NCBI RefSeq assembly: GCF_014203355.1
Contig: NZ_JACHIR010000001.1
Coordinates: 2,234,038-2,298,037, forward strand
Length of the DNA: 64,000 nt
Direction of reading: 5' to 3'
DNA from: Kutzneria kofuensis
GTDB lineage: Bacteria > Actinomycetota > Actinomycetes > Mycobacteriales > Pseudonocardiaceae
Part shown: piece after piece, positions 17,612 to 25,561 of the stretch
Layout of the letters: each line of letters starts with the position of its first letter
How positions within the stretch are numbered: position 1 is the first letter of the stretch
Position numbers and translations under genes: made by a program
The notes under the pieces: model-generated
Told to the model about the DNA's origin: nothing
Database searches by the model: none
Seen by the model: only the letters and a program-made list of their open reading frames with translations

Positions 17612-17838
17612 TCGCCGAACACACGGCGCAGGCGGTGGATATAGGTGCGCACCGTCGCGGCCGCTGACGACGGGGCGTCAACGCCCCACAGCGCATGGGC
17701 GCTGCCCTCCGGCGTCAGCGGCTTCCCGTCGCTGAGCAGCAGCATCGCCCGCACCGTGCGCTGCTGTGGCGGCCCCAGCTGAAGTTCCTGCCCGTCCCGC
17801 CAACTGCGGACGGGACCAAGCAGCTTGAAGTCCAGCAC
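17542..17838 (-). pseudogene. Truncated SARP (AfsR-type) regulator
   Basis: From GTG 17836-17838 the minus strand encodes LDFKLLGPVRSWRDG, LQLGPPQQRTVRAMLLL and ATVRTYIHRLRRVFGD. These are the winged-helix trans_reg_C core of SARP activators. After about 76 residues the reading frame runs into the antisense of the KARI 3' end and stops. The bacterial transcriptional activation domain (BTAD) is absent. It is a remnant or a DNA-binding-only fragment. The break coincides with the KARI stop codon, which suggests that the arrival of the KARI block removed the rest. Confidence 0.7.
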
Positions 17839-17842
17839 AGCG

Positions 17843-19054
17843 TCACCGCAGCCGCGCGTGGCTGGAGCGTAGGTCGGCGACGGCACGCACGCCGAGCAGT
17901 TGCATCGTCCGCACGATCTCCTTGCGAAGGATGTCGACGGTGCGCTGCACGCCGCGCTCGCCGCCGGCCATCAGTCCGTACAGGTAAGCGCGGCCGATCA
18001 GGCACAGGTCGGCGCCCATCGCCCGGGCAGCCACGATGTCCGCGCCGGAAAGGATGCCGGTGTCCAGCCACACCTCGGCGTCGTCCTTCACCTGGTCGAC
18101 GACCTGCGGCAACAGCTCCAGCGGCGTCGGTGCGCGGTCGAGCTGACGGCCGCCGTGGTTGGACAGCAGCACGGCGTCGGCGCCGTGCTTGACGACGTCG
18201 CGGGCGTCGTCGACGTTCTGGATGCCCTTCACCACGAGCTTGCCGGGCCAGATCTCGCGTACCCAGTCGAGGTCGTCGAAGTTCAGCGTCGGGTCGAACA
18301 TGGAGTTGATGAGCTCCTCGACCGCGCCGCCCCACTCGGTGAGCGAGGCGAACGTCAGCGGCTCGGTCGTGAGCAGGTTGAACCACCACGCCGGGTGCGT
18401 CGCACCGTCCAGAAAGGTGCGCAGCGTCAGCGCGGGCGGGATCGTCAGACCGTTGCGCACGTCGCGCATCCGCGCGCCGCCGACGGGTGTGTCGACGGTG
18501 AGCATCACGGTGTCGTAGCCGGCGGCGTGCGCGCGCTGCAGCAGCTCACGGCCCGCACCCTTGTCGCGCCACACGTACAGCTGGAACCACTTGCGCGCGT
18601 CGGGGGCGACCGCCGCGACGTCCTCGATGGAGGTGGTGCCCATCGTGGACAGTGCGTACGGAATGCCCACGCGCTGCGCGACCTTGGCGACCGCCCGCTC
18701 CCCCTCGTGGTGCATCATCCGCGTGAACCCCGTGGGCGCGAACGCGAACGGCAGTGCGCTGCGCTTGCCCAGCACGTCGACACTGGTGTCCGGGTCGGCG
18801 ACACCGCGCAGCACGTTCGGCCGGAACTCGACGCGACGGAACGCCGTGCGCGCACGGCGGAGACTGTCCTCCAACTCGGCGGCGCCGTCCGTGTAGTCGA
18901 ACACCGCTCGGGGTGTGCGCAGGCGGGCGATGGTGCGCAGGTCGGCGATCGTGTGTGCGGCGGCCAGCCGCCGCTCGGTCGGGTCCAGCACGAACGGCTT
19001 CGGCCGGAGCAACTGCGCCAGCTCGCTGGGACGCGGCAGACGGCGTTCGGTCAC
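17843..19054 (-). CDS. lldD: L-lactate dehydrogenase, FMN-dependent (LldD2 type)
   Basis: A 403-residue alpha-hydroxy-acid oxidase/dehydrogenase. Visible family features are RTPRAVFDYTDGAAE (substrate Tyr), FAPTGFTRMMH, KWFQLYVWRD, VMLTVDTPVGGARMRDVRNG, the FMN-contacting KGIQNVDDA, the catalytic His-Arg in LLSNHGGRQLDRAP, and IGRAYLYGLMAGGERGV. It resembles M. tuberculosis LldD2 along its whole length from memory. It should oxidise L-lactate to pyruvate at the membrane. The gene stands alone, with the SARP fragment just downstream. Confidence 0.9.
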   Translation of the reverse strand: MTERRLPRPSELAQLLRPKPFVLDPTERRLAAAHTIADLRTIARLRTPRAVFDYTDGAAELEDSLRRARTAFRRVEFRPNVLRGVADPDTSVDVLGKRSALPFAFAPTGFTRMMHHEGERAVAKVAQRVGIPYALSTMGTTSIEDVAAVAPDARKWFQLYVWRDKGAGRELLQRAHAAGYDTVMLTVDTPVGGARMRDVRNGLTIPPALTLRTFLDGATHPAWWFNLLTTEPLTFASLTEWGGAVEELINSMFDPTLNFDDLDWVREIWPGKLVVKGIQNVDDARDVVKHGADAVLLSNHGGRQLDRAPTPLELLPQVVDQVKDDAEVWLDTGILSGADIVAARAMGADLCLIGRAYLYGLMAGGERGVQRTVDILRKEIVRTMQLLGVRAVADLRSSHARLR

Positions 19055-19135
19055 GGCACCCCTTCCTCCACTACCCGGACATAGCCTAGGCGGCCAACCG
19101 CCCGCGCGACCGGAGCGGCCGATACGGTCGTCGGC

Positions 19136-20086
19136 GTGCCAGCAGTCATCACCTCACTCAAGGACGACCACCTCCAGCAGGTCAGGGCCCTCGCCAACCG
19201 CACGGGGCGGGCCGAGGCGGGCGGCTGTCTACTGGAGGGCGCCGCCCTCATCACCCAGGCGGTGGAGGCCGGCGCGACACTGCGGTTCGTGCTCGCGGCC
19301 GAGGGAGCCTCCGACCCGGTGACGTCGTTGCTGGCCACGACCGGGGTGCCGGTGTTGATGGCGAAGGAGTCGGTGCTCCGGCAGGCGGTGCGGCTGAACC
19401 GGGCAGTGTCCTGGCTGGCGGTCGCCGAGCTGGCTGCGGTCGCCGGCGACGACCTCCCGTACGGGGACTTCGCGGTCGTCCTGGACAACGTGCTCGACCC
19501 CGGCAATTTGGGCACGATCGTGCGAACGGCCGTCGGCCTCGGCGTCGCCGACATCGTCTGCACGGACCCGGAAACGGACCTGACGAGTCGTCGCGTGCTG
19601 GACGCGTCCCGCGCGGCGGTGCTGCGGGCCCGGCTCCGCCGCTACGACACACCGGTCGAGGCGGTGCGCGACCTGCGCGAGCGTGGCTTCGAGGTCGTCG
19701 CCACCTCGGGCCGCGCGAGCATGCTGCAGGGATCGGTGCCGCTGAGCGGGCGGCCCGTCGCCCTTGTCGTCGGCAACGAGACCGACGGCGTCGGCGAGGA
19801 GGTGCTGGAGCTGGCCGACCACGTGGTCCGGATCCCGATGTCGGGCGAGGTCGAGTCGCTCAACGTCGGCGTCGCGACCGGCATCAGCCTGTACGAGCTG
19901 CGCGCCCGCATGGCGCTGGCCTCGCTCGGCGCGACCATCACGGAGCTCACCGGGGTCGTTTCCGACCTGCGGGAATCGGGGTACGTGGGAGAGGATGTGG
20001 CGCTGACCGGTTTCAGCGAGGCGGAGCGGGAGCAGTTCAGCGACTTTCTCCGCCGCGTGCGAAAGAACCTCCGACGAGGCGAGTGA
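19136..20086 (+). CDS. TrmH/SpoU-family RNA 2'-O-methyltransferase
   Basis: A 316-residue protein starting at GTG 19136. Residues about 1-95 form the RNA substrate-binding domain. The SPOUT knot follows, with motif 1 LDNVLDPGNLGTIVRTA, motif 2 ALVVGNETDGVGEE and motif 3 RIPMSGEVESLNVGVATGI. An extension of roughly 55 residues beyond the knot ends in EREQFSDFLRRVRKNLRRGE. Related proteins methylate ribose in 23S rRNA or tRNA, some of them giving antibiotic resistance. The substrate here is not defined. It is followed three bases later by the mgtC-like gene. Confidence 0.88.
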   Translation: MPAVITSLKDDHLQQVRALANRTGRAEAGGCLLEGAALITQAVEAGATLRFVLAAEGASDPVTSLLATTGVPVLMAKESVLRQAVRLNRAVSWLAVAELAAVAGDDLPYGDFAVVLDNVLDPGNLGTIVRTAVGLGVADIVCTDPETDLTSRRVLDASRAAVLRARLRRYDTPVEAVRDLRERGFEVVATSGRASMLQGSVPLSGRPVALVVGNETDGVGEEVLELADHVVRIPMSGEVESLNVGVATGISLYELRARMALASLGATITELTGVVSDLRESGYVGEDVALTGFSEAEREQFSDFLRRVRKNLRRGE

Positions 20087-20089
20087 GCG

Positions 20090-20806
20090 ATGAACGAGCT
20101 GGTGACCTTCGGCGAGCCGTCCGGCCAGGGATGGACGCAGATCATCGAACTGGCCACCGCGCTCGTGTTGTGCTCGCTGATCGGCCTCGAACGGGAACTG
20201 AAGCAGAAGAGCGCCGGACTACGCACGCTCACGCTCGTCGGTCTCGGTGCCGCACTGTTCCTGCTGGTCAGCAAATACGGTTTCACCGACGTGCTCGTCG
20301 AAGGCCGGATCGTGCTGGACCCGTCCCGGGTCGCGGCCCAGATCGTGTCCGGAGTCGGCTTCATCGGCGGCGGCCTGATCTTCGTCCGGCAGAACATCGT
20401 GCGCGGACTGACCACGGCCGCCGTGGTGTGGGTGAGCGTCGCCGTGGGTTGTGCCTGCGCGGCCGGGCTGCCGCTGTTGGCGGTGTTCGTCACCGCGGCG
20501 CATTTCCTTGTGGTGTACGGATACCCGCCGCTGGTTCGGCTGCTCACCCGGACCCGACCGGCGACCACCGTCGTGCGCACCAGCTACCGGGACGGCGAGG
20601 GCGCGCTGCGCGACATCCTGGAACTCGTCACGTCCTCCGGGTATGTGGTCGAGCACGCCTCGACCAACCGGAACGAGTCGACGAACGTCATCGACCTGCG
20701 GCTGCGGCTGACCGGCCCGCGCCAGCTCACCGGGCTGCTGACCAGGTTGTCCGGCCAGTCCGGCGTGCTGGCGGTGGACACCGGCGAGGCGGAGACCGAG
20801 GAGTGA
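20090..20806 (+). CDS. MgtC/SapB-family membrane protein
   Basis: A 238-residue protein. Four or five N-terminal membrane segments carry the family features LVLCSLIGLERELKQKSAG, GLRTLTLVGLGAALF and GVGFIGGGLI. A cytoplasmic C-terminal domain of about 90 residues follows (ALRDILELVTSSGYVVEHAS). MgtC proteins support growth at low magnesium and inside host cells by inhibiting F-type ATP synthase; whether this member does is not known. It converges end to end with the next gene, sharing no bases. Confidence 0.85.
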   Translation: MNELVTFGEPSGQGWTQIIELATALVLCSLIGLERELKQKSAGLRTLTLVGLGAALFLLVSKYGFTDVLVEGRIVLDPSRVAAQIVSGVGFIGGGLIFVRQNIVRGLTTAAVVWVSVAVGCACAAGLPLLAVFVTAAHFLVVYGYPPLVRLLTRTRPATTVVRTSYRDGEGALRDILELVTSSGYVVEHASTNRNESTNVIDLRLRLTGPRQLTGLLTRLSGQSGVLAVDTGEAETEE

Positions 20807-21415
20807 TCAGGCCCGGGGCTTCGCGGCGAGCACCCGGTACCCCTTGGCGTTGGCGATCCGCTCGGTGGCGTGTCCCTGCTCGGTGAGCCACTTGGCCAGC
20901 GAGTCGGAGCCGAGGTTCTTCTGCACCACCAGATACGCGATGCCGTCCGGCAGCAGTCGGGCGAGCCAGTGCAGCAGCAGGTCGTGCAGCGCCTGCTTGC
21001 CGACGCGGATCGGCGGGTTCGAGTAGATCGCCGCGAACCGCTTGTCCGCCGGCACTTCCTCGGGCAGGTGGAAGGTGATCGTGCCGACGCCGGCCGCCTT
21101 CGCGTTGGCACGGGCCAGTTCCAGCGCTCTCGTGTTGACGTCGACGCCGGTGATCCGCCGGTCCGGGTAACGCTTGGCGAGCGTCAGCGCGATCGGGCCG
21201 TAACCGCAGCCGACGTCCAGCAGGTCGCCGTCGGCGGTCGGCGCGGGCGCGTTCTCCAGCAGGACCCTGGTGCCGGGATCGAGTTGCTTCGGCGAGAACA
21301 CCCCGGCGTCGGTGGTCAGCTTCAGCGTCAGGTCGGGCAACTCGACGGTGAGCAGCCGCGGGTCGCTGACCGCGTCCGGATCGGCGGTGAAGTAGTGCTG
21401 GTGCTGCTCGGTCAC
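20807..21415 (-). CDS. RsmC-like class I SAM methyltransferase
   Basis: A 202-residue protein starting at GTG 21413-21415 (VTEQHQHYFTADPDAVSDPR). It has the SAM-binding motif LLDVGCGYGPIAL and the catalytic SNPPIRVG, the NPP(F/Y/I) motif of N2-guanine rRNA and related methyltransferases. AYLVVQKNLGSD follows. It is the single-domain form of RsmC (16S rRNA m2G1207) common in Actinobacteria. An earlier in-frame start would add 41 residues of unlikely composition. Confidence 0.87.
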   Translation of the reverse strand: MTEQHQHYFTADPDAVSDPRLLTVELPDLTLKLTTDAGVFSPKQLDPGTRVLLENAPAPTADGDLLDVGCGYGPIALTLAKRYPDRRITGVDVNTRALELARANAKAAGVGTITFHLPEEVPADKRFAAIYSNPPIRVGKQALHDLLLHWLARLLPDGIAYLVVQKNLGSDSLAKWLTEQGHATERIANAKGYRVLAAKPRA

Positions 21416-21724
21416 CCGAAGATGGTAGCTAGGAGTGCGTTCCACCCGTGATTGGAGCCGGACGGCCCGGGCCAAGCAATTGCCCGACCCACTCCCCCAA
21501 TTCATCGACTTTCGGATTCGCCGACACTGACCCCACACAATGAATCGCGTCAGTTTTCACCGCGCACACAAGCCCACCTGTCCACAGAGGTCGACACTAC
21601 TAATCCGTTTTCGCTTCGATCGACGGCTCTGACGAGCCGCCGCGCATCGCGCGTGACGGCCCATCGCACGCCTCGACCGCGGATCCTGACAGCAGATGGC
21701 AGTCTTTCGGGCGAAGATGGCAGC
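21416..21724. other. Intergenic region with divergent promoters
   Basis: This 309-base gap separates the RsmC-like gene (minus) from the AlkZ-like gene (plus). It is less GC-rich than its flanks. A nine-base direct repeat, AGATGGCAG, occurs at 21694-21702 and 21715-21723, 21 bases apart and ending just before the GTG start at 21725. That is two helical turns on one face, as for a dimeric regulator. I see no gene. Confidence 0.4.
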
Positions 21725-22819
21725 GTGACCAAGAATGTCAGCCGGGACCAGGTGCTGTGGTACCGCGTCCGCCAGCACGGTCTGCTCCGCGACAGCGAGG
21801 AGCCGGCCGTGTTGGATATCGGCCTTCAGGACACCCAGACGGGCTCCGCCCAACTGGCGTTGGCCGCTCGCACGACCGGACCGGTCAGTCTCGACAGCTA
21901 CGAGCTGGGATGGACGCTGCGTGGCGCCCCGCACTACCACCGCCCCGGCGAACTCCGACAGTTGGCCGGCGAGCTGTGGCCGTGGAGCGACACCGACGCG
22001 CAGTCCCGGCTGTCGTGGCCGAAGGCCCGGACGGTGACCGGCGGATTGACCGCGATGGAGACGTACCGGCTGGTAGCGGAGTCGATGCGCAAGGTCGTCA
22101 CAAAGCCGATGACCAAGGGCGCGGCCAGCACCGAGGTCACCAAACTGGTGCCGGCCGAGCAGACCCGCGCCTGCCCCGGCTGCAAGTCGACGCACGTCTA
22201 CGAGCAGCCGTTCCGGCTCGGCTCGCTGCCGGCCGGGATCCGGCTGCGGGCCGGCGAGACCGGGCTGCTGCTGGAGCCGCTGCCCAAGCGCGGTCCGATT
22301 CCGACGAAATCCACCAATCCGCACGGACTGGTGGACCGCTACCTCCGCTTCCTCGGTCCGGCGACGCCGGCCGAGGTGGCCAAGTGGCTCGACACGTCGA
22401 CGGCCAACGTGCGCGAGATCTGGCCCGACGACCTCGCCGAGGTGACCGTCGACGGCCGACGCGCGTGGTTGCCGAAGGGGAATGTCGACGAACTTCTCGA
22501 TTGCGACCGAGTAGAGCTCGTTCGGCTGCTGCCGGCGATGGACCCGTTCCTCCAGGCCCGCGACCGCGACCTGCTCGTGCCGGAGAAGGCGGAGCAGAAG
22601 GCGCTGTGGACGATGCTCGGCAATCCCGGCGCGCTGCTCGTCGACGGTCAGATCGGCGGAATGTGGCGGTCGCGCCTGGTCGGCCGCAAGAAGCTGGAGG
22701 TCACCGTCACCTCGTTCGACGCCGACATCGACCCCGCGCTCCGCGACGACGTGCAGGCCGAGGCGGAACGGATCGCCGAGGTCCGCGGAGTGCCGGCGGC
22801 GGTCGTCCGGTTCGCCTGA
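21725..22819 (+). CDS. AlkZ-like winged-helix (HTH_42) DNA glycosylase family protein
   Basis: A 364-residue protein starting at GTG 21725 (VTKNVSRDQVLWYRVRQHGL). The arrangement matches the HTH_42 family that includes AlkZ/YcaQ: an N-terminal DQVLWYRVRQHGL segment, a central region near ELGWTLRGAPHYHRP, a winged helix (YLRFLGPATPAEVAKWLD) and a C-terminal VDGQIGGMWRSRLVGRK segment. Family members unhook interstrand crosslinks or act as self-protection glycosylases in antibiotic producers. The CxxC of ACPGCKSTHVYEQPFRLG is an additional feature. Function is by family only. A WYL regulator follows seven bases downstream. Confidence 0.75.
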   Translation: MTKNVSRDQVLWYRVRQHGLLRDSEEPAVLDIGLQDTQTGSAQLALAARTTGPVSLDSYELGWTLRGAPHYHRPGELRQLAGELWPWSDTDAQSRLSWPKARTVTGGLTAMETYRLVAESMRKVVTKPMTKGAASTEVTKLVPAEQTRACPGCKSTHVYEQPFRLGSLPAGIRLRAGETGLLLEPLPKRGPIPTKSTNPHGLVDRYLRFLGPATPAEVAKWLDTSTANVREIWPDDLAEVTVDGRRAWLPKGNVDELLDCDRVELVRLLPAMDPFLQARDRDLLVPEKAEQKALWTMLGNPGALLVDGQIGGMWRSRLVGRKKLEVTVTSFDADIDPALRDDVQAEAERIAEVRGVPAAVVRFA

Positions 22820-22834
22820 CCCACAATGCGGGGT

Positions 22835-23827
22835 ATGCGCGCGAGCCGGTTGCTGTCCACCCTGCTGTTGCTGCAGACCAGGGGCCGGATGACGGCGCAG
22901 GAGCTCGCCGACGAACTTGAGGTTTCCGTACGAACCGTCTACCGCGACATCGAGTCGCTGTCCGTCGCCGGCGTGCCCGTTTACGCCGACCGCGGGCCGA
23001 CCGGCGGTTACCAGCTGCTCGACGGCTACCGGACCCGCCTCACCGGGCTGACCACCGACGAAGCCGACTCCCTGTTCCTCGCCGGCATGCCGGGACCCGC
23101 CGCCGAGCTGGGCCTGGGCACCGTCGTGGCCACCGCCGAACTCAAGATGCTCGCCGCCCTGCCGCCCGACCTGCGGGCCCGGGCCAGCCGCATCCGTGAA
23201 CGGTTCCACCTGGACGCTCCCGGCTGGCTGCGCGAGGCCGACGAAGTTCCCTTTCTCGCCGAAATCGCCGATTCCGTCTGGAACGAGCGGATAGTCGAAA
23301 TCCGCTACCGCCGCTGGAAGACGCCTCGCGAGGTCACCCGCCGCCTCGCGCCGCTCGGCGTCGTCCTCAAGGCCGGGACCTGGTATCTCGTCGCACTGGC
23401 CGGCTCCGACCTGCGCACCTTCCGCGTGTCGAACGTCCTCGGCGTGCAGACCCTCGACGACCGCTTCGAGCGACCCGCCGACTTCGACCTCGCCGCCTAC
23501 TGGCAGGAGTGGGCCGACCAGTTCGAGGTCCGCATGCGCGGCCAGCGCGCCCGCGTCCGGCTGTCCCCCGACGGCGTGCGGGCCCTGCCGTACTTCATCG
23601 GCCGGCAGGTCGCCGACCTCGTCACCGCCACACTGTCCGCACCCGATGCCGACGGCTGGGTCGAGGCGGTCGTCCCCGTCGAGACCGTCCGCCACGCCCA
23701 CGCCGAGTTTCTCCGCTTCGGCGCCGAGATCGAGGTCCTCGACCCTGTCGAACTCCGCGACATGATCACCTCGACCGTCGCGAAACTGACGGAGTTCTAC
23801 GGCTCGCGCCCCGAGCAGCCGGAGTAG
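22835..23827 (+). CDS. WYL-domain transcriptional regulator (YafY type)
   Basis: A 330-residue regulator; an ATG three codons earlier (22826) is equally possible. The N-terminal HTH_11 domain is RLLSTLLLLQTRGRMTAQEL and VSVRTVYRDIESLSVAGVPV. The WYL domain at about residues 140-215 contains VVLKAGTWYLVALAGSDLRT, and a WCX-type C-terminal domain follows. Proteins of this layout often respond to DNA damage or to nucleotide-like ligands. It may regulate the AlkZ-like gene directly upstream. Confidence 0.88.
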   Translation: MRASRLLSTLLLLQTRGRMTAQELADELEVSVRTVYRDIESLSVAGVPVYADRGPTGGYQLLDGYRTRLTGLTTDEADSLFLAGMPGPAAELGLGTVVATAELKMLAALPPDLRARASRIRERFHLDAPGWLREADEVPFLAEIADSVWNERIVEIRYRRWKTPREVTRRLAPLGVVLKAGTWYLVALAGSDLRTFRVSNVLGVQTLDDRFERPADFDLAAYWQEWADQFEVRMRGQRARVRLSPDGVRALPYFIGRQVADLVTATLSAPDADGWVEAVVPVETVRHAHAEFLRFGAEIEVLDPVELRDMITSTVAKLTEFYGSRPEQPE

Positions 23828-23886
23828 CGACAGCCACGTGCCGAGTTCCGCCAGGTCGCGGCGGACTTCGCCCACGTGGCCGAGCG

Positions 23887-24636
23887 CTACGGGTCGCGGC
23901 GGATGCGGCCGGAGTAGTGCTCCTCCAGCGACTTGTTGTGCTCGTCGCCGCCCGGGATGTTCGCCGACAAGTAGACCGGCGGCGTGTGGCCGGCGGCGAT
24001 CAGCCGCGCGCAGGCGTCGGCCAGCATCATCTGGGCGGCGAAGGCCGAGGTGATCGACGAGATCGCGCACACCTGGCCGCCGCCGGGCATCGGCAGCAGC
24101 GTGTCGCCCATCGGGCCGCAGTTGTCGATGACGACGTCGGCGAGTTCGTGCAGATGCTTGCCGGACGGGTGCCGCGACTCGACCGCGGTGGCGTGGGCCA
24201 ACGAGGTGAAGGCGATCAGACCGTGCCCCCGCTCCTTGACGAGCGAGGCCATTTCGACGATCGAGCCGTTTCCGCCGGAGTTGGACGCGATGACGAAGAG
24301 GTCGGTCTCACGCGGCGAGGCGAGTTCGTAGACGCGGTGCGCGATGGCCGGTTCGCGTTCGGTGTGCGGACCGAGCGAGTCGGCCGGGTCGCCGCCGTAG
24401 GTGACGACGTCGCGCAGCGACAGCTTGTTGGTCGGGATCAGGCCGCCGGCCCGGCCGGCGATCTCCATCACCAGCCCCTGCGAGTGGCCCGTGCCGAACG
24501 CCTGGACCACGCCGTCGGCAAGCACGCAGTCGGCCACCAGCGCCGCGGCGGCCCCGATCGCCTCGCGCTGCGTGGTCACCAGCTGGTCGATGAGGTCCTT
24601 GGCCGCCGACACGAACTCGTCCTGGCCGATGGACAT
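23887..24636 (-). CDS. SIS-domain sugar-phosphate isomerase-like protein
   Basis: A 249-residue SIS-domain protein with the phosphosugar-binding loops VQAFGTGHSQGLVMEIAGRA and FVIASNSGGNGSIVEMASLV, ending in ANIPGGDEHNKSLEEHYSGR. This is the UPF0309 family, related to MurNAc-6-phosphate etherase and AgaS. The ATG at 24634-24636 follows GGGAGAG. It probably acts on a phosphorylated amino sugar, but no kinase or PTS gene is nearby to indicate which one. Confidence 0.85.
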   Translation of the reverse strand: MSIGQDEFVSAAKDLIDQLVTTQREAIGAAAALVADCVLADGVVQAFGTGHSQGLVMEIAGRAGGLIPTNKLSLRDVVTYGGDPADSLGPHTEREPAIAHRVYELASPRETDLFVIASNSGGNGSIVEMASLVKERGHGLIAFTSLAHATAVESRHPSGKHLHELADVVIDNCGPMGDTLLPMPGGGQVCAISSITSAFAAQMMLADACARLIAAGHTPPVYLSANIPGGDEHNKSLEEHYSGRIRRDP

Positions 24637-24717
24637 GCGCCACTCTCCCGTCGTCAGTAACTTGCCATGCCGGCTCAGGTCACGTTAACGGCAAACCGAT
24701 CACGGGGCACGCCTGCG

Positions 24718-25263
24718 TCAGAGGTACAGCAGCGCGTTGACGGCCGCCGTCGCCAACGCCGCGCCGCCCCGTTCGCCACGGTTGGTCAGCGCGGGCACAC
24801 CGAGCTCGCGGACCGCCCGCTTCGCCTCGACGGCGCCGACGAACCCGGCCGGCAGCGCGATGACCAGCGCGGGTCGGATCTCGCCGGACCGGCAGCGCTC
24901 GACGAGTTCGGTGACGATCGACACGTCTTGACCGATGGCCCACACCGCACCGACTGGTGTTTTTCGTACGAACTCCTCGATTCCGCCGGTCGTCTCCGTG
25001 ACGACCATCGCCGGTCGGCTGGTGATGCCGACGGCGACCATCCGGACGTCGGCGACCACCGGCGCACCGTCGGCGAGCGCCTGCCGGCCGGCGGCCAGCG
25101 CCTGCTCGTCGACCAGCAGGTCGCCGGCCCATGTGGGGTCGGCGGTGGTGTGCACGAGGCGTTCGACGACGGCCCGCGACAGCGGCCCCAACCCTGTGGT
25201 GTCGACCCGCCGACGGAGGATTTCGTACGACTCCGACTCGATCGGATGAGGCACTCGCGGCAC
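24718..25263 (-). CDS. cobH: Precorrin-8X methylmutase CobH
   Basis: A 181-residue CobH/CbiC protein. It moves the C-11 methyl group to C-12 to form hydrogenobyrinic acid. The N-terminus HPIESESYEILRRRV holds the conserved His-Pro-Ile-Glu. The second family signature is VIALPAGFVGAVEAKRAVRE. Its length is slightly short of the 200-210 usual for the family. The gene is divergent from the B12-riboswitch operon. Its start lies about 70 bases from the riboswitch, and no second riboswitch is visible on the minus strand. Confidence 0.9.
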   Translation of the reverse strand: MPRVPHPIESESYEILRRRVDTTGLGPLSRAVVERLVHTTADPTWAGDLLVDEQALAAGRQALADGAPVVADVRMVAVGITSRPAMVVTETTGGIEEFVRKTPVGAVWAIGQDVSIVTELVERCRSGEIRPALVIALPAGFVGAVEAKRAVRELGVPALTNRGERGGAALATAAVNALLYL

Positions 25264-25334
25264 GTCTCGGCTTCCCCTCGGGTGGACTGTTTCACACCGT
25301 AGTCGGCGGTGTCGGCACGCCGACGCGTCGGTTA

Positions 25335-25490
25335 ACCTGCTCCGCGAGCGTGGTTACGGGAAGCCGGTGCGAATCCGGCGCGGTCCCGCCACTGTGACCG
25401 GGAAGTCGTCCCGCAGAGGAACAGCCACTGGGCGCGAGCCTGGGAAGGCGCGGCGACGGCGGTGATCCGGGAGCCAGGAGACCGGCCACG
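25335..25490 (+). promoter_or_regulatory. Cobalamin (AdoCbl) riboswitch
   Basis: The conserved core reads GAAGCCGGTGCGAATCCGG followed by CGGTCCCGCCACTGTGACCG. The CTGGGAAGG element and the 3' B12 box GAGCCAGGAGACCGGCC (25471-25487) follow in order. This is the class I cobalamin riboswitch consensus. It is upstream of cobM and probably blocks translation or elongation of the cobalamin and cobalt operon when B12 is plentiful. A small open frame with its own GGAGG lies between the riboswitch and cobM. Confidence 0.95.
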
Positions 25491-25519
25491 CGACCGACAC
25501 GCGTCGCACGGAGGATGTG

Positions 25520-25561
25520 ATGGCTGGCATCGGGCTGCGCCTCGGGCGGTTCCCGCGGTGA
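25520..25561 (+). CDS. 13-codon leader ORF between riboswitch and cobM
   Basis: The ATG at 25520 follows GGAGG (25510-25514) by five bases, the best ribosome site of the locus. It encodes MAGIGLRLGRFPR and stops at TGA 25559-25561. That stop overlaps the cobM GTG (25558-25560) as GTGA. A GTG at 25517 is also in frame. cobM has no clear ribosome site of its own, so its translation is probably coupled to this short frame. Masking GGAGG in the B12-bound state would then silence cobM. Confidence 0.55.
   Translation: MAGIGLRLGRFPR

Noticed and set aside
21557-24070. An 837-codon minus-strand frame across the AlkZ-like and WYL genes
   Set aside because: It is antisense to two recognised proteins and shows no domain.
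25264-25334. A second riboswitch for cobH on the minus strand
   Set aside because: No B12-box or core elements read in the minus direction; only one riboswitch is present.
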